Notes: a model not told the origin generated them from the sequence alone. 64,000 bases of DNA from Agrypnia vestita (GCA_016648135.1 JADDOH010010103.1:62001-126000), one strand, 5' to 3'; positions 22,940 through 32,966 are shown, numbered from the stretch's first letter. Made by a program: numbers and translations.

Positions 22940-23340
22940 GTCGAATGTCTGACGCACGCTAGTGATGCAGTTTTCCCTGCAAGCCTGTTCGCCGGTAAGT
23001 AGAACAAGCCGGCACCGGCATTAGCCTCGCCTTATTTGCATTTCCCATATTCAAATTGCCGGTGTTACCGCCGTAATACCATTTATTAGTTACATGCAGA
23101 GGCCGCGTCACGCGAGGCCTGGATCCTGGACTGCTTAGCGTTCCTGCCCAGGACCTCCGGTTGCTACCATTCATTAAGGATCCGCGGTAAACGGTTCCGA
23201 AAGTAATTTAACACGCATTTTAAACGTTGCTACATCAAATCCAAATGATGGGGCGGGGAGATTGACGCACAGGTGTTTATCATTTAATTGGAGCCAAACA
23301 TCATCTAGCTAGTGTTTAATTCACTCGATTTAACCATGCT
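22940..23340. promoter_or_regulatory. GC-rich, non-repetitive block; candidate conserved non-coding element
   Basis: About 400 bases of high-complexity sequence (GCCGGTAAGTAGAACAAGCC, GGCACCGGCATTAGCC, CCGCGTCACGCGAGGCC), including TTATTTGCATTTCC, an octamer (POU)-like site. A 71-codon minus frame across it has no domain. Function inferred. Confidence 0.35.
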
Positions 23341-24710
23341 GCAGCTCTGCGTCTCAGACATCGAGAGTGTGTCTTTGAATTAAGATAGACGACTTTTTAA
23401 TTGCATAAATTTATCGCTTAATTTCCACCCCAACCCATTATGCAGTATTCCATGACTTATACAAACAAAAATACGCTGTCTGAGTGGATTTTTTCTTGAC
23501 AGGATTTCTTTTTATCATACCACTAAATTAAATTCGTATTAAAAGTGAATACCATGGACAGCCGATAGAACCCAGGACTCGAATTTCCAAGAAATGACGA
23601 GCATGGTGAAACTGATGATACATGAAATGCAGAATCAGAATCAAGAATTGAAGAATCTAGGAAACCCGCTCTCGTCAATTCATTGACGGGTTTGGTAAAG
23701 TCTGCGACCAATGGCTCACTTCAGGGAGCTGTCAAAAATTCTACAGATCACATATAGCGAAGGATATTTTGGCTGTGGTGTTATTATTAGCATGTCGACC
23801 AGATATGATAATGATAAACACCACAGATATGATTTCTCCTAAAAGCTTCACGAATTACGCTAAAGAGGCATTATATAATGATCTTCTGTAGGAGTTTTGG
23901 ATGTATGTCTTCTATACGTGTGAATTTGTTTAACAATTATTTATTTTGTATTATTTGTAATAGGCGATTAATTCGAATTCGAGTGGTGACGAGTGCAAAA
24001 ATGATTACATATAAAAATCAATTCTCAAATCTCCTCTCAGGCCGTAAAATCAGTTTTGTCAAATTTTTGTTTTCCTTCTATATCTCTGATATAAGATTGA
24101 AAATGAGCTTTGATACTTGGAGAAGAGTCTTTGATCAGTGCAATCCGTAACGGAGGGCATCAATATCGTTGCTAAAAAGCATAAATGGCAGTGGACAGGC
24201 CGTATTTCAAAATATTGAGATATCCAATAGACAAAAAATATGTGTGAATGGTGTCTACGACCAAAGAGTGACGTAGTACATATAGGCCATCATTGTACTT
24301 TGAACTCTTAAAATAAATAATTCAGAACTGATAATTTCTCAGTAACATGTTAAGTTTGTTAACTGTTGTTGAAGTTTCCTGTGATTCGTATCTGACCCAA
24401 GCGGTATCAGAAATACAGAATCAGTAGGTACGATGGCCAAAATCACTCAGTATAAATTAAGAAATGATTGACATAACATAATTCTTCCTTGTTCTACCAA
24501 AATACTCGTAACCAATATTCCCCGTTATTTTTGGATCACTGTGTGTGCGTATAAAAACATTGTGCAATTTTATGGTACAATGCAATGATTAGCTCACAAT
24601 TTTTAAATTAATTGCAGTTTTTGGAATGATATTTCTTTTTATTTAATTTTTTTTGTAAACACAATTACTTATAAATTAATGTCAAGTTTTTGTCTCTGCC
24701 TTAGAGCTTC
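23341..24710. other. Unassigned interval
   Basis: Contains short protein-like frames (23640-23880, and 90 codons at 23878-24150) that I cannot assign. Otherwise AT-rich; no repeat or RNA signal. Confidence 0.3.
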
Positions 24711-24812
24711 GAAACTGGAGAGAGCTGGCACTAGACCGAGATGAATGGAGGAAAATTATTGAGGAGGCCAAGACCCACCAAGGGTTGCAGTACCAAGAAT
24801 GATGATGATGTA
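24711..24812 (+). mobile_element. LINE 3' end with GATGATGATG tail
   Basis: Encodes LRNWRELALDRDEWRKIIEEA.THQGL then a stop and GATGATGATG. WRELALDR.EWR at the very C-terminus is characteristic of one insect RTE-like LINE group. Confidence 0.65.
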
Positions 24813-24879
24813 TACATCGATATATGCACAAGATTTCCGATGCTGGTCATATCACCAACAAAGAGGTACCGAATAAGAC

Positions 24880-25194
24880 AAGAGAACTAAACTAAACCTA
24901 CCAAATTATGGAAAGCTGGACACATTCTCCATAGTTAGAAATATGATGAAATAGTATTCGTTATGCCGATCATGGGTAGAAAAAGGATATCAATTATGGA
25001 CTGCGTAACCTCAGAAAGTGATTCGGTTTCCAAAATGTCTGTGATGTTTATAGAATAAATGCAGAAAGACGACAAATGAACAAGTATCCTTTAAAAATAT
25101 TCTCAGGCCAAATCGTGTGCATTAATTTGTCACTTTGTATAAAATTTCCTAACTTAATTTCAAAACCGATATTTTTATCAATATCAATTATGGA
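24880..25194 (+). mobile_element. LINE-derived fragment, first copy of a 200-bp direct repeat
   Basis: The frame reads AGHILHS.KYDEIVFVMPIMGRKRISIMDC..., a diverged LINE C-terminal block (the family has GHI-R and GRRRISW-type motifs). Positions 24990-25180 recur almost unchanged at 25740-25945, with the RTE-A copy between them. Confidence 0.5.
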
Positions 25195-25739
25195 AAAAAA
25201 CAGCAGAATTGCCAAGACGATTAGGAATGAGCTGGGCTGCTTTTGGCAAACTCAAACATATCTTCGAGAACAAAGAGATGCCAATTAGCCTAAAAAGAAA
25301 AGCCTTTGAATCATGCATACTGCCAGTGATGACGTGTGGATTGGAGACTATGGTCCTTACAAAGAAAAGTGTAGAAAAGCTCAAATGCACGCAACGATCC
25401 ATGGAGAGATCCATGCTTGGAGTAAGCCTAAGAGATAGAATTAGAAATGATGAAATTAGGCGCAGAACTAGAGTAATGGATATCATGGAACGTGTAGCGA
25501 AGCTAAAATTGCAATGGGCAGGACATGTTGCAAGGCAGGATGCTATAAGATAGCCTCCCAGAATTCTGAAATGGAGACTTTAGCAGAATTAAAGAGGCAT
25601 CGGAAGACCTCAAAAGAGATGGGCCGATGACATAGAGAAATGGCTACAATTAGGAAACAACAAGGAAGGATGGAAAGAGAAGAAAGAGGCCTTTATCCAG
25701 CAGTGGAGAGACGATGGCTGATGAAGAAAAAGAAAAAGA
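25195..25739 (+). mobile_element. RTE-A LINE 3' end with target-site duplication
   Basis: A 5'-truncated LINE copy with an open stretch of 114 codons (25209-25553). It encodes RLGMSWAAFGKLKHIFENKEMPISLKRKAFESCILPV, then KLKCTQRSMERSMLGVSLRDRIRNDEIRRRT and VMDIMERVAKLKLQWAGHVARQD. It then breaks at a stop and resumes as GRPQKRWADD-like sequence to (GAAAAA)n. The flanks ATCAATTATGGA at 25183-25194 and 25740-25751 are identical: a 12-bp target-site duplication. Among the best-preserved copies here, so a young insertion. Confidence 0.88.
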
Positions 25740-25945
25740 ATCAATTATGGACTGCGTAACCTCAGAAAGTGATTCAGTTTCCAAAATGTCTGTGATGTTA
25801 TATAGGATAAACGCAGAAAAAGGGCAAATGAACATTGTATCCTTTAAAAATATTCTCAGGCCAAATCCTGTGCTTTAATTTGTCACTTTGAATAAAATTT
25901 CGTAACTTCATTTCAAAACCGATATTTTTATCGTTCTATGCTAAA
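25740..25945 (+). repeat. Second copy of the 200-bp direct repeat
   Basis: Matches 24990-25180 (TCAATTATGGACTGCGTAAC, CTTTAAAAATATTCTCAGGCC, CAAAACCGATATTTTTATC). The tandem pair existed before the RTE-A copy entered at the junction, as shown by the short target duplication. Confidence 0.8.
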
Positions 25946-26345
25946 AGCGGGTAACATTTTTAACTTTTTTTTTCTTTTAATAATTAATTCATTTAACAAT
26001 TCATAAATAAAAATGATTCGGTGCATTATTTCAAACCCTCCTCAAACGCGAGTCGAGTAAAACAGAAACGAATTTATTTAAATACACTGTCATTCAAACT
26101 TATAAGATTCGTATCTGGATTAGAAATGAAGTGTGGCACACACGCTGAAGTTTCATTAGTAGTGCGCGGTAATCGTGACTCTCTGTTTCACGATGATAAT
26201 GTGAACACAGTGTTTTTATGTTTATGCATTCTGCTGGCGCTGTGCCATGTGTCAGACAATATATGTAGAACAACCATCGGATGTATATTACTTAGTGGCA
26301 GGGCAGTAGCTCCTCTGCGGCAAACTTAGGGGGCCAGTGAGAAAA

Positions 26346-26790
26346 AAGTAACCCATAAAAACCAAGTTTTTATCATACTCCCTTTCTTTGTAAAATATAA
26401 CAACAATTAATGACGAATTAAAACATATACCTGACAACACTAAACTCACAGGAATTCAATATATTTCTAAAATGTCAGATGTTTTGAGCTTTGATAAGAC
26501 ACTTCATGCTTTGATGAATAAATTCTAAAAACATTTTTGTCAGTCGATTTAATCAAGATTTTGATAGATTTGTGATTTGTGAATTTTGCCGTCATCTGTG
26601 AAGCAATTGTTATAAATTTTCGAAATTCGTAGTGAAGTACCTATTATGTATACCAACGGAGTAATTCAAATTTTTAATATTCTGTAACGTCGTCAGGCCG
26701 CTGTTCGTAGTAATCAAACATTTATATTGTTTCCAATTTTAAAAAAAACAATAAACTTTATACATAATTATAGTATATATTTTTTTAACT

Positions 26791-26851
<61 letters not shown>

Positions 26852-26965
26852 ATGTATGATAGATCATTTTTATCATTGCCACGAGTCTGCTTGCAAAGTT
26901 TCAGCTCGATTGGATCACGGGAAAAGGGTTAAAAATCGATCCAAAGTTTTTTCGTCAGACAGCAA
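26346..26965 (+). repeat. Repeat family P, long form, copy B
   Basis: Starts AACCCATAAAAACCAAG and CTCCCTTTCTTTG, and ends with the invariant core at about 26882-26955. It has the extra middle shared with copies at 58.8 and 63.7 kb (GTAGTGAAGTACCTATTATG, ACGGAGTAATTCAAATTT), which the short copies lack. A (TA)n tract (26793-26853) interrupts it. Confidence 0.75.
26793..26853. repeat. (TA)n microsatellite
   Basis: About 60 bases of near-pure TA repeats with one interruption, inside family P copy B. Confidence 0.95.
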
Positions 26966-27294
26966 TTATAATTCTAAATTCTCTGTCCGAAAAACTTTAT
27001 AAATGTGATTGTTTTCATTGACCAAAACGAAGATAAACTAATAGTGTCAAAACCTGAAAGAAATAGGGAAGTGTCCATCAGACTGGACCGCGAAGACAAT
27101 GTCAAGGATGGATGGTTATATTAGAACTGTAGTTATGGACTTCCGAGTCCTACGAAGCCGCTGAAGAAGAAAAAGTGACTGTTCTAATTTAGAATGGCAT
27201 TTTTGCCTTTAATTGCTGTTTTAATTTAGGATGTTTGTTTTACGTTTGTCCAAAGCTGTTTTATAAACAATTTTACATCCTCTATTTATTACAG

Positions 27295-27314
27295 TTAGGT
27301 TAGGTTAGGTTAGG
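27295..27314 (+). repeat. Four TTAGG units (insect telomere-type repeat, interstitial)
   Basis: TTAGG occurs four times in a row. TTAGG is the telomere unit of many insects. An internal run this short may be a chance or break-repair insertion. Looser CCTAA words occur at 41498-41538. Confidence 0.8.
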
Positions 27315-27669
27315 AAAAAGATCCACATACATTTCCACTACATCCACCAACAAATATATCCAATTTTTGTTCTTCATGAATGAGTTTAACAATTTTTATC
27401 AAATCCACCACTCTTCTTGACATCTTGCAGATCTGAGAAATGCCCGTTTTTCATTCCTCTTCGACATTCGCTGTAGTGCCATGACAAGATTCTTCAAACT
27501 GACTTCTCCTCTCGCAAGATATACAAAAAAAAATGAATATCCCATGGAAAATGACTGAACAAGTCTGTTGAACATTGTCGCTGTGAACAATTCCTGTAGA
27601 ATGGAGATATTTATCACAAATACATGACACCTGGACTGAATCGTCTTGAAGTATGACAGCATCGACTCA

Positions 27670-27975
27670 GGATTGGCTAAAGATCTCTGGAGTAACTAAA
27701 TAAGACAGTTGAATAAATCAAGATAACTAATGACTACTTCCAAACGAATAAAAGTTGCATACTTCGGACACTTTCTTCGTAATGAAAAGTATATATTACC
27801 ATTACAATTTTTTTCAGGGGATGATATTTCCGCTATGTTAGAAAGAGATTTTTTCATGGTTATCGTGAGCCATGAGTCCAGAAGGGCCTCTATGTGCCAG
27901 AAACGAAAGATTTCTCACCACTTAAGGTCAAATTTTTCTCAACATCCTATCTATGACCCTTCCATTGACTAGAAG
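27670..27975 (+). mobile_element. LINE C-terminal fragment (decayed)
   Basis: RIKVAYFGHFLRNEKYILPLQF (27748-27810) matches the LINE block usually seen as ...YFGHV-RNEKY-LLQL. Upstream the frame is broken; downstream the identity fades. No tail found. Confidence 0.45.
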
Positions 27976-28199
27976 CAAATGCTGTGTGTAATTTCAAATA
28001 ATAAAGCACCTCTAATATAATAAAGCACCTCTAATAAATAACCATACAGCCCTTTGTTCAAGTTAACTTTCAAAAAAGATTTGGTAACAGCCACTTTAGA
28101 CCACACTCCCTCTTTCTCGTAGATTCCTGATCGTTCTGTAGGCAAGTTAATGCATGCTAGTCTTTGACAATATTAACACGCATGTGATATACTATATGA

Positions 28200-28330
28200 A
28201 TTGATGAAAGGTTAACAATAATATGGTTGTGGTGTATAGTGTTGTGAACATAGTAGTGTAGTGTTAGTCCTGACGAAGAGATGGGTACGTCTCGAAACCG
28301 GTAGACCTTAAATCTTAACACTCTGTTTAT
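28200..28330 (+). repeat. Dispersed repeat with hammerhead-like motif (copy 2 of the 3.3/28.2-kb family)
   Basis: 28221-28320 matches 3311-3400. Followed by AT-rich sequence. Confidence 0.6.
28267..28306 (+). ncRNA. Hammerhead-ribozyme-like motif
   Basis: Stem I GTC/GAC, core CTGACGA plus A, stem II GAGATG/CGTCTC with loop GGTA, GAA, stem III ACC/GGT and A at the cleavage position. Compared with 3353-3395, stem II changes A-T to G-T and T-G to C-G while pairing is kept. Confidence 0.55.
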
Positions 28331-29001
28331 TAATTAAGTAATTAAATCAACAATAAATTTCAATTTAAATAAACCACGAGGTTTATTCCTTATTTACACA
28401 TACATCCAACAATGGAACATTTCTTATATACGGTCAGAATCCTTCCTTTCACAACTAAATCGATGATTCTCAATCTACCACTGCGGTAACTTACCACCCC
28501 TCCAAAATCTTATACACACACGAAAAATTAGCTATACATGAAGAAGAACTATTTTAAAACGAAGCATATTTCAAAGTTTTTTTATTCTTTTTAAATCGTC
28601 CGTTATTATTGTAGACGTCATGTTTTACTTCAAAGTATCTCGAGACGGCCCTGTGTAAGTAACGTAATTAGGTTGCATTGCAAATAAATTATGTATTACA
28701 CGAACCTTCATATTGGGGTTGATGTTCTATGACCGTGCATGTCTAAATTATTGCTCGCTTTACTCCAGACTACACGTAAAAACACCGCTTTTCACGATTT
28801 CACACAGACAGGCGGCTTCGTGGTTTAAGGGAAGAATGCTTGCTCGTGAATCGAACACAAGTTACCCATTTTTTTTTGAGATATCAAGTGTATTTGCAAG
28901 TTCGAAGAATGGATTATTTCTAATTCTTCCTTTATCATTGCTAGGTTCTGAAGGTAACGCTTCTAAATCAAGTAAAATGATTATAGAGCTTGGTTGAAAG
29001 G

Positions 29002-29063
29002 TTTCTTTCAAGGACATCTTACCTAATTTCAAAACGTTCTGTAAATTTTATTGCTGATAGGTA
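29002..29063 (-). repeat. Duplicated intron segment a1
   Basis: About 62 bases recur at 29614-29675 with few changes (AAGGACATCTTAC, AACGTTCTGTAAATTTTATT, GCTGATAGGTAG). On the minus strand each copy has a donor-like GTAAGATG. Together with segments b1 and b2 it marks a local duplication around the second calcium-channel exon. Confidence 0.8.
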
Positions 29064-29117
29064 GGACTAGCTGTGCGTAGATTTTTACACGTGCGTACAC
29101 TGTTTGAATCGTCATAG

Positions 29118-29315
29118 AACTTTTGCGAACCTTCTAGAACATTTTCTTTCCAGAACTTTCAAGAAATTTATCGAATGTACAATGAACCTTCTAGACACAC
29201 CGACACATTCCGCCACTCAGTTTAGAACCTTATAGAAGTTTCGGGAATTTTCTAGAACCTTCTCCTTCCAGAAATTTCTAGAGCAAGTTTTTCCGGAACC
29301 TTCTAGACTCACCGA
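29118..29315. promoter_or_regulatory. Dense heat-shock-element-like GAA/TTC cluster
   Basis: Repeated GAACCTTCTAGA words and alternating nGAAn/nTTCn units, for example TTCTAGAACCTTC and CCAGAAATTTCTAGA, the arrangement bound by heat-shock factor. May instead be part of a repeat: a looser similar stretch occurs at 49680-49800. Confidence 0.35.
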
Positions 29316-29566
29316 CATAGTCGGCACGCCTATTTTGAAACAATCTGAAGCATTTGCGGCCTTCCCATAACAAAACAATGTGCTAGAAAGCACATTTTCG
29401 GAACCCACTCCCGCCCACGCTCAGCCACCCCCAACAAACTCGCATATTTTCGATGTGACACCAAGGGCTATCTACCACCGTAATCACCGGTGGCGGGTTA
29501 TGGCTGGTTGTGGAGAAAACTTGGCGGATAGGGAAACACGGGTTTCTTTATATATATATATATTGA

Positions 29567-29603
29567 TTTACAATATCGTGATCATGAACTATGTACGAAC
29601 ATA
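29567..29603 (-). repeat. Duplicated intron segment b1
   Basis: 37 bases starting ATTTACAATATCGTGATCAT are identical to 29877-29913 (b2), which lies in the short intron upstream of exon 29751-29855. Confidence 0.85.
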
Positions 29604-29613
29604 TAATAGAGGA

Positions 29614-29675
29614 AATCTTCAAGGACATCTTACCCAATTTCATAACGTTCTGTAAATTTTATTGCTGATAGGTAG
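29614..29675 (-). repeat. Duplicated intron segment a2
   Basis: Second copy of a1 (29002-29063). It lies just downstream, in the direction of transcription, of the exon at 29751-29855. Confidence 0.8.
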
Positions 29676-29750
29676 AATTTAGTACTTTTACAGCAAAAAA
29701 TGTGTCGCAGGAAAAAAACATATTATTGAAGATAAAAGGTAAATAAATAC

Positions 29751-29855
29751 CTCAACTAGCTCTGGATCAAAATCCCTTGGACCTCTCTGCTCATCCATCA
29801 GTTCTACTTCTAACATATCGACACTATTGTAATTCGGTTTAAGAATTCCTTGAAA
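29751..29855 (-). CDS. CACNA2D: Calcium channel alpha-2/delta subunit, internal exon (downstream of the two)
   Basis: A 105-bp, phase-0 exon encoding 35 residues, FQGILKPNYNSVDMLEVEL then MDEQRGPRDFDPELVE. The K-PNY-SVD--EVE block follows the 'HPDLRP' segment directly in the Cache region of alpha-2/delta proteins, the extracellular, membrane-anchored subunits that raise surface density of voltage-gated calcium channels at synapses. The acceptor is CAACTGCAG-type (AG at 29856-29857, minus strand) and the donor is GTATTT (29745-29750). It follows exon 29949-30023 across a 93-bp intron in the same frame. It is flanked on both sides by the duplicated segments a2 and b2. The DEQRGPRDF stretch suggests an insect straightjacket-type paralogue, but I cannot decide between the insect paralogues. 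The next exon downstream is not seen in the remaining 29.7 kb. Confidence 0.85.
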
Positions 29856-29876
29856 CTGCAACAAAATAAAAATAAT

Positions 29877-29913
29877 TTACAATATCGTGATCATGAACTA
29901 TGTACGAACATAA
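29877..29913 (-). repeat. Duplicated intron segment b2
   Basis: Identical over 37 bases to 29567-29603. Sits in the 93-bp intron between the two alpha-2/delta exons. Confidence 0.85.
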
Positions 29914-29948
29914 TATTACAATTACTGAGAATTCAGGAATAAACTCAC

Positions 29949-30023
29949 CACAGGTCTGAGGTCTGGATGAGTTAAGATGAACCCATTGTTGGTGACAATG
30001 AAAGCATAACCTTTCACTCCCAA
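29949..30023 (-). CDS. CACNA2D: Calcium channel alpha-2/delta subunit, internal exon (upstream of the two)
   Basis: A 75-bp, phase-0 exon encoding 25 residues, [14 protein letters not shown] then [11 protein letters not shown]. 'LG--GYAF--TNNG-IL-HP-LRP' is the hallmark of the Cache domain that follows the von Willebrand A domain in alpha-2/delta subunits. The acceptor is GTTGCAG (minus strand, up to 30024) and the donor is GTGAGT (29943-29948), both consensus. The exon starts at Leu, where the family has a short basic lead-in (PKYK) in the preceding exon. That exon, the VWA/MIDAS domain and the signal peptide are not visible up to 64000, so the upstream intron is very long or the exons are beyond the window. 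Both exons read without damage, so this is a live gene rather than a processed copy. Confidence 0.87.
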
Positions 30024-30084
30024 CTGCAACAGATCAACAGATAAATACAATTTTAATACAACAATGATTTAAAATATAATAATA

Positions 30085-30747
30085 AAACAAATTGAGTCCA
30101 AAGAACAAAGTCATCACAATCAATGGCAATAATATTGAAATAGTAGATGAATATGTATACCTAGGATACAAGATAAAGATGAACAAAGAGAACCAAACAG
30201 CAGAACTGCCAAGACGAATAGGAATGAGATGGGATGCTTTTGGCAAACTCAAACATATCTTCGAGAACAAAGAGATCCCAATTAGCCTAAAAAGAAAAGC
30301 TTTTGAATCGTGCATACTGCCAATGATAACGTATGCATTGGAGACTATGGCCCTTACAAAGTAAAGCTCAAATGCACGCAACGATCCGTGGAGAGATCCA
30401 TACTTGGAGTAAGCCTAAGAGATAGAATTTGAAACGACGAAATTAGGCGCAGAACTAGAGTAGTGGATATCATGGATCGTGTAGCGAAACTAAAATGGCA
30501 ACGGGCAGGACACGTTGCAAGACAGGATACTACAAGATGGCCTCCCAGAGTTCTGAAATGGAGACCTTGGGAAAATAAAAGAGGCATCGGAAGACCTCAA
30601 AAGAGATGGGCCGATATATTGTCGCTGTGGGGGGAAAGAAATGGCTACAATTAGCCAACAACAGGGAAGAATGGAAAAATAAGGAAGAGTTCTATATCCA
30701 GCAGTCGAAAGACGAAGGCTGATGATGAAGAAGAAGAAGATAAAACA
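30085..30747 (+). mobile_element. RTE-A LINE 3' end, longest coding copy
   Basis: Positions 30092-30364 read 90 codons: VITINGNNIEIVDEYVYLGYK, then RRIGMRWDAFGKLKHIFENKE, LKRKAFESCILP and LETMALTK. After a short deletion (30361) it continues as KLKCTQRSVERS, LGVSLRDRI, RRTRVVDIMDRVAKLKWQRAGHVARQD and ENKRGIGRPQKRWAD, ending in (GAA)n at 30730-30741. 'VYLGY' marks the post-RT part of RTE LINEs. It lies about 60 bp upstream (in transcription) of the alpha-2/delta exon, in the opposite orientation to the gene. Confidence 0.87.
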
Positions 30748-30892
30748 AAAGAAAATCTATTTTGAAAAATTTTATGTTATGGTATCATTGAGTAACACTT
30801 CGCTGCCATGGCTTGAATTTCCTTTATGAAATTTTTTATCCCTATATAGCGGCTGTGAAACAATTGAAATTAATTAACTTTTTATTTATTAC

Positions 30893-31060
30893 CAAAATCA
30901 GTGAACACGAACCTAACTGGAGCAATATTATATGATTCGGACTTATTTTGCACTAATCACTCGTCTGTGTAACACTCTACCCTGGTCTCCTAGAATTTTC
31001 ATACGTCTGTGATCACCTACGTTACTCTCATAATTTATGGTTGCGTCGCTGCTATGGTTT
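30893..31060. repeat. Dispersed repeat M, copy 2
   Basis: Parallel to 1739-1905 (CTAACTGGAGCAATATTAT, CATACGTCTGTGATCACC). Continues to about 31110 with a GC-richer part. Confidence 0.4.
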
Positions 31061-31349
31061 CTATGGTCTAGTTTCGCTATCAAAAACAACTGTAATCGTG
31101 TAGCGGTTATGTCGCCTCTTATACAGGAAATGTCATTTCGCGAACATTGGGATATGACCGACTCACTTTTAAACCTTTCTAGTAATTACCTAATTACTGT
31201 AAAACGTCCAGAGAGCTGCTAAACCCTGGATTTTGTTTAATTATTTATATATCTACAATCTACTTCTGTATCTACTTCTATATCTATATCAATCTTCTTA
31301 TATATACTGTTGTATTTTGCAATAACTTTGTGGTTGGTTATTCATTATG
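31061..31349. other. Unassigned interval
   Basis: AT-rich with TATATCT-type simple repeats at 31240-31310. No gene seen. Confidence 0.3.
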
Positions 31350-31832
31350 AGTATAATTAAACGAATAAACTTTTTTTAACACTACTATATTTTTTTGGTA
31401 AAACCAACCAGTATCGGAAACAACGTTCCTTTGACAGGGTATACTTAATACTAATTAAACTTTACAAAATTATAAACAATCATACTTCAGTGTCAAGTGT
31501 CCAAATGGGAGTAAATAGTGGGGGGTGCGAAAGAATAAGGTGATAGGGTGAAAAGGAACATATTTAAAATAGGACTGTAAGTTAGATTTTTTTGGTTGTT
31601 TATAATAGATTCATTATTATTTATGGCTTTCTTAATTTCTCGGGCTTCTAAATTATTAAGACGTCACTTTTACTATCAATGTGAAGAATATTGACTCCTG
31701 TATTTTAATCAATACTATGGTTACTCTCAATAATACGACTGGCAAATTCGAAGGAACTTTGTTTCCGAAACCGGTTGGTTTTTACCAAAAAAAATTAGTG
31801 GTGATAAACAAAGTTATTTCGTTTAATTATCT
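31350..31832. mobile_element. Inverted-end element with paired hammerhead-like motifs
   Basis: The left arm 31350-31440 (AATTAAACGAATAAAC, GGTAAAACCAACCAGTATCG) is inverted relative to the right arm 31735-31830 (CCGAAACCGGTTGG, TTTACCAAAAAAAATTAGTG, TTCGTTTAATTAT). Motifs at 31404-31442 (minus; stem I ACC/GGT, stem II GGAA/TTCC) and 31747-31775 (plus; 5' core decayed, GAAACCGGT kept). A related single end follows the assembly gap at 53726. Confidence 0.65.
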
Positions 31833-32410
31833 TCTTATATATCTATATCAATCTTCTATATCAATCTATTTATATGTCTACAATATATTTTATGTAAAGG
31901 CAACTTTGGGCCAACTCCATTGATTGGGGCTTTAATTAGGGCTTGATTAACCCAGGCTTATTTAATAATTAACAAAATCTATTGTAAAATTTTGATAGCA
32001 AAAATTACGTCAAAGGGGTAGTCTACCACAGTAACATCTAATTCAATCAATTAAAGCAAACTAATACTGCATAAATATAAACTGCCTGCCTGAATTTTGT
32101 AACACATCCAACCAGAGCTCAAACTCCGGAAGTGAACAAAAGATTCTTACAACTTTTTGTTGTTGTTTGGCTACAGCAGACCATGGGGCCTAATTACTAA
32201 AGCAAAATGAAAATAAGCTTGAGCAAATCACATAGACGTATAATCCCTGCCGTATAAGAATGTCCTTCGAATACATTGATAAGTTGGTGTACAATACGCA
32301 AAACGTAAATGTATTGGTGACCGGGCATCGTGAGTAACCAAATCGACAGTACATTGAATTATTCAGTGACCACAGACCACCAAAACATATAGACATAAAC
32401 TAACGAACAT
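31833..32410. other. Unassigned interval
   Basis: No repeat relative or coding domain recognised. Confidence 0.3.
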
Positions 32411-32580
32411 AAACTAGGCGGCTCTCGTAGCGCAGTGGGTATGACACCGGGTTCCGGGTTCGATTCCCGGTGAGGTCAGAATTTTAATCTGTGATTTACT
32501 CAAGCCTGGTTGTTTTGTGATGTATTTCGCTTCTGTAATTGGGCCTCCAGGCCTGTTGAAACGTAAAAAAAAAACTTGTT
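32411..32580 (+). mobile_element. tRNA-derived SINE, copy 1 (anticodon arm deleted)
   Basis: Head GGCGGCTCTCGTAGCGCAGTGGG (A box) and GGGTTCGATTCCCGG (B box), then a family body (ACTCAAGCCTGGTTG, TTGTGATGTATTTCGC, GGGCCTCCAGGCCTG) and a poly-A tail at 32566-32576. Compared with 33612 it lacks about 22 bases between the boxes. Confidence 0.85.
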
Positions 32581-32582
32581 AA

Positions 32583-32945
32583 CGGTCTGGTTCCACGGCT
32601 AGTTCCAATACGTTTGACTTACTTAAAAAAATATTATATTTTTTGAAGCAATTATGAAAAGGTCAACTAAATACTCTTTAAAAGTTTAAAGTCTCAGTAA
32701 ATAAGTTGCGCTTTATTACAAAAATACGTTTTTACTTGAAGAGACTCGGTATGGAATTAAATGTTTGAAAATTTAAAAAAAACAACGTTTAATGTAAAAA
32801 ATTGGTTTTTTACTAGGAGCCTTAATTATGCGAGAATAAATACGTCAACTGCATTATAAATGAATATGTGAGAAGGGGGCATACTTTCGCTGTGTCCCAA
32901 TCCCCTCGCCTAAAAAAGAGGTTTAGCCATCTCTGTACAATTTTA
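32583..32945. repeat. Dispersed repeat L, copy 1
   Basis: Parallels 47222-47580 in order: GGTTCCACGGCT / GGTTACACGGCT, ACGT.TGACTT, GCAATTATGAA, AAATAAGT.GCGC, ATAAATAC.T.AACTG.ATTATAAATG, and CATACTT.CGCTGT.TC.CA. Length about 360. Nature unknown. Confidence 0.5.
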
Positions 32946-32966
32946 TACTTTGTGGTAGTGACAAAT

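Noticed and set aside
27295..27314. A true telomere or telomeric retroposon insertion site
   Set aside because: Only four TTAGG units with no array or telomere-specific element beside them.
27399..27662. 87-codon minus-strand frame
   Set aside because: No recognisable family, and the adjoining region carries LINE coding remnants on the plus strand.
28803..28865. tRNA-like SINE head (GGCGGCTTCGTGGTTTAAGGG)
   Set aside because: A possible A box is present, but no B box or family body follows at the right distance.
28713..28997. 94-codon plus-strand frame upstream of the calcium channel exons
   Set aside because: Low-complexity Ser/Phe content, no domain, and no supporting splice or promoter signals.
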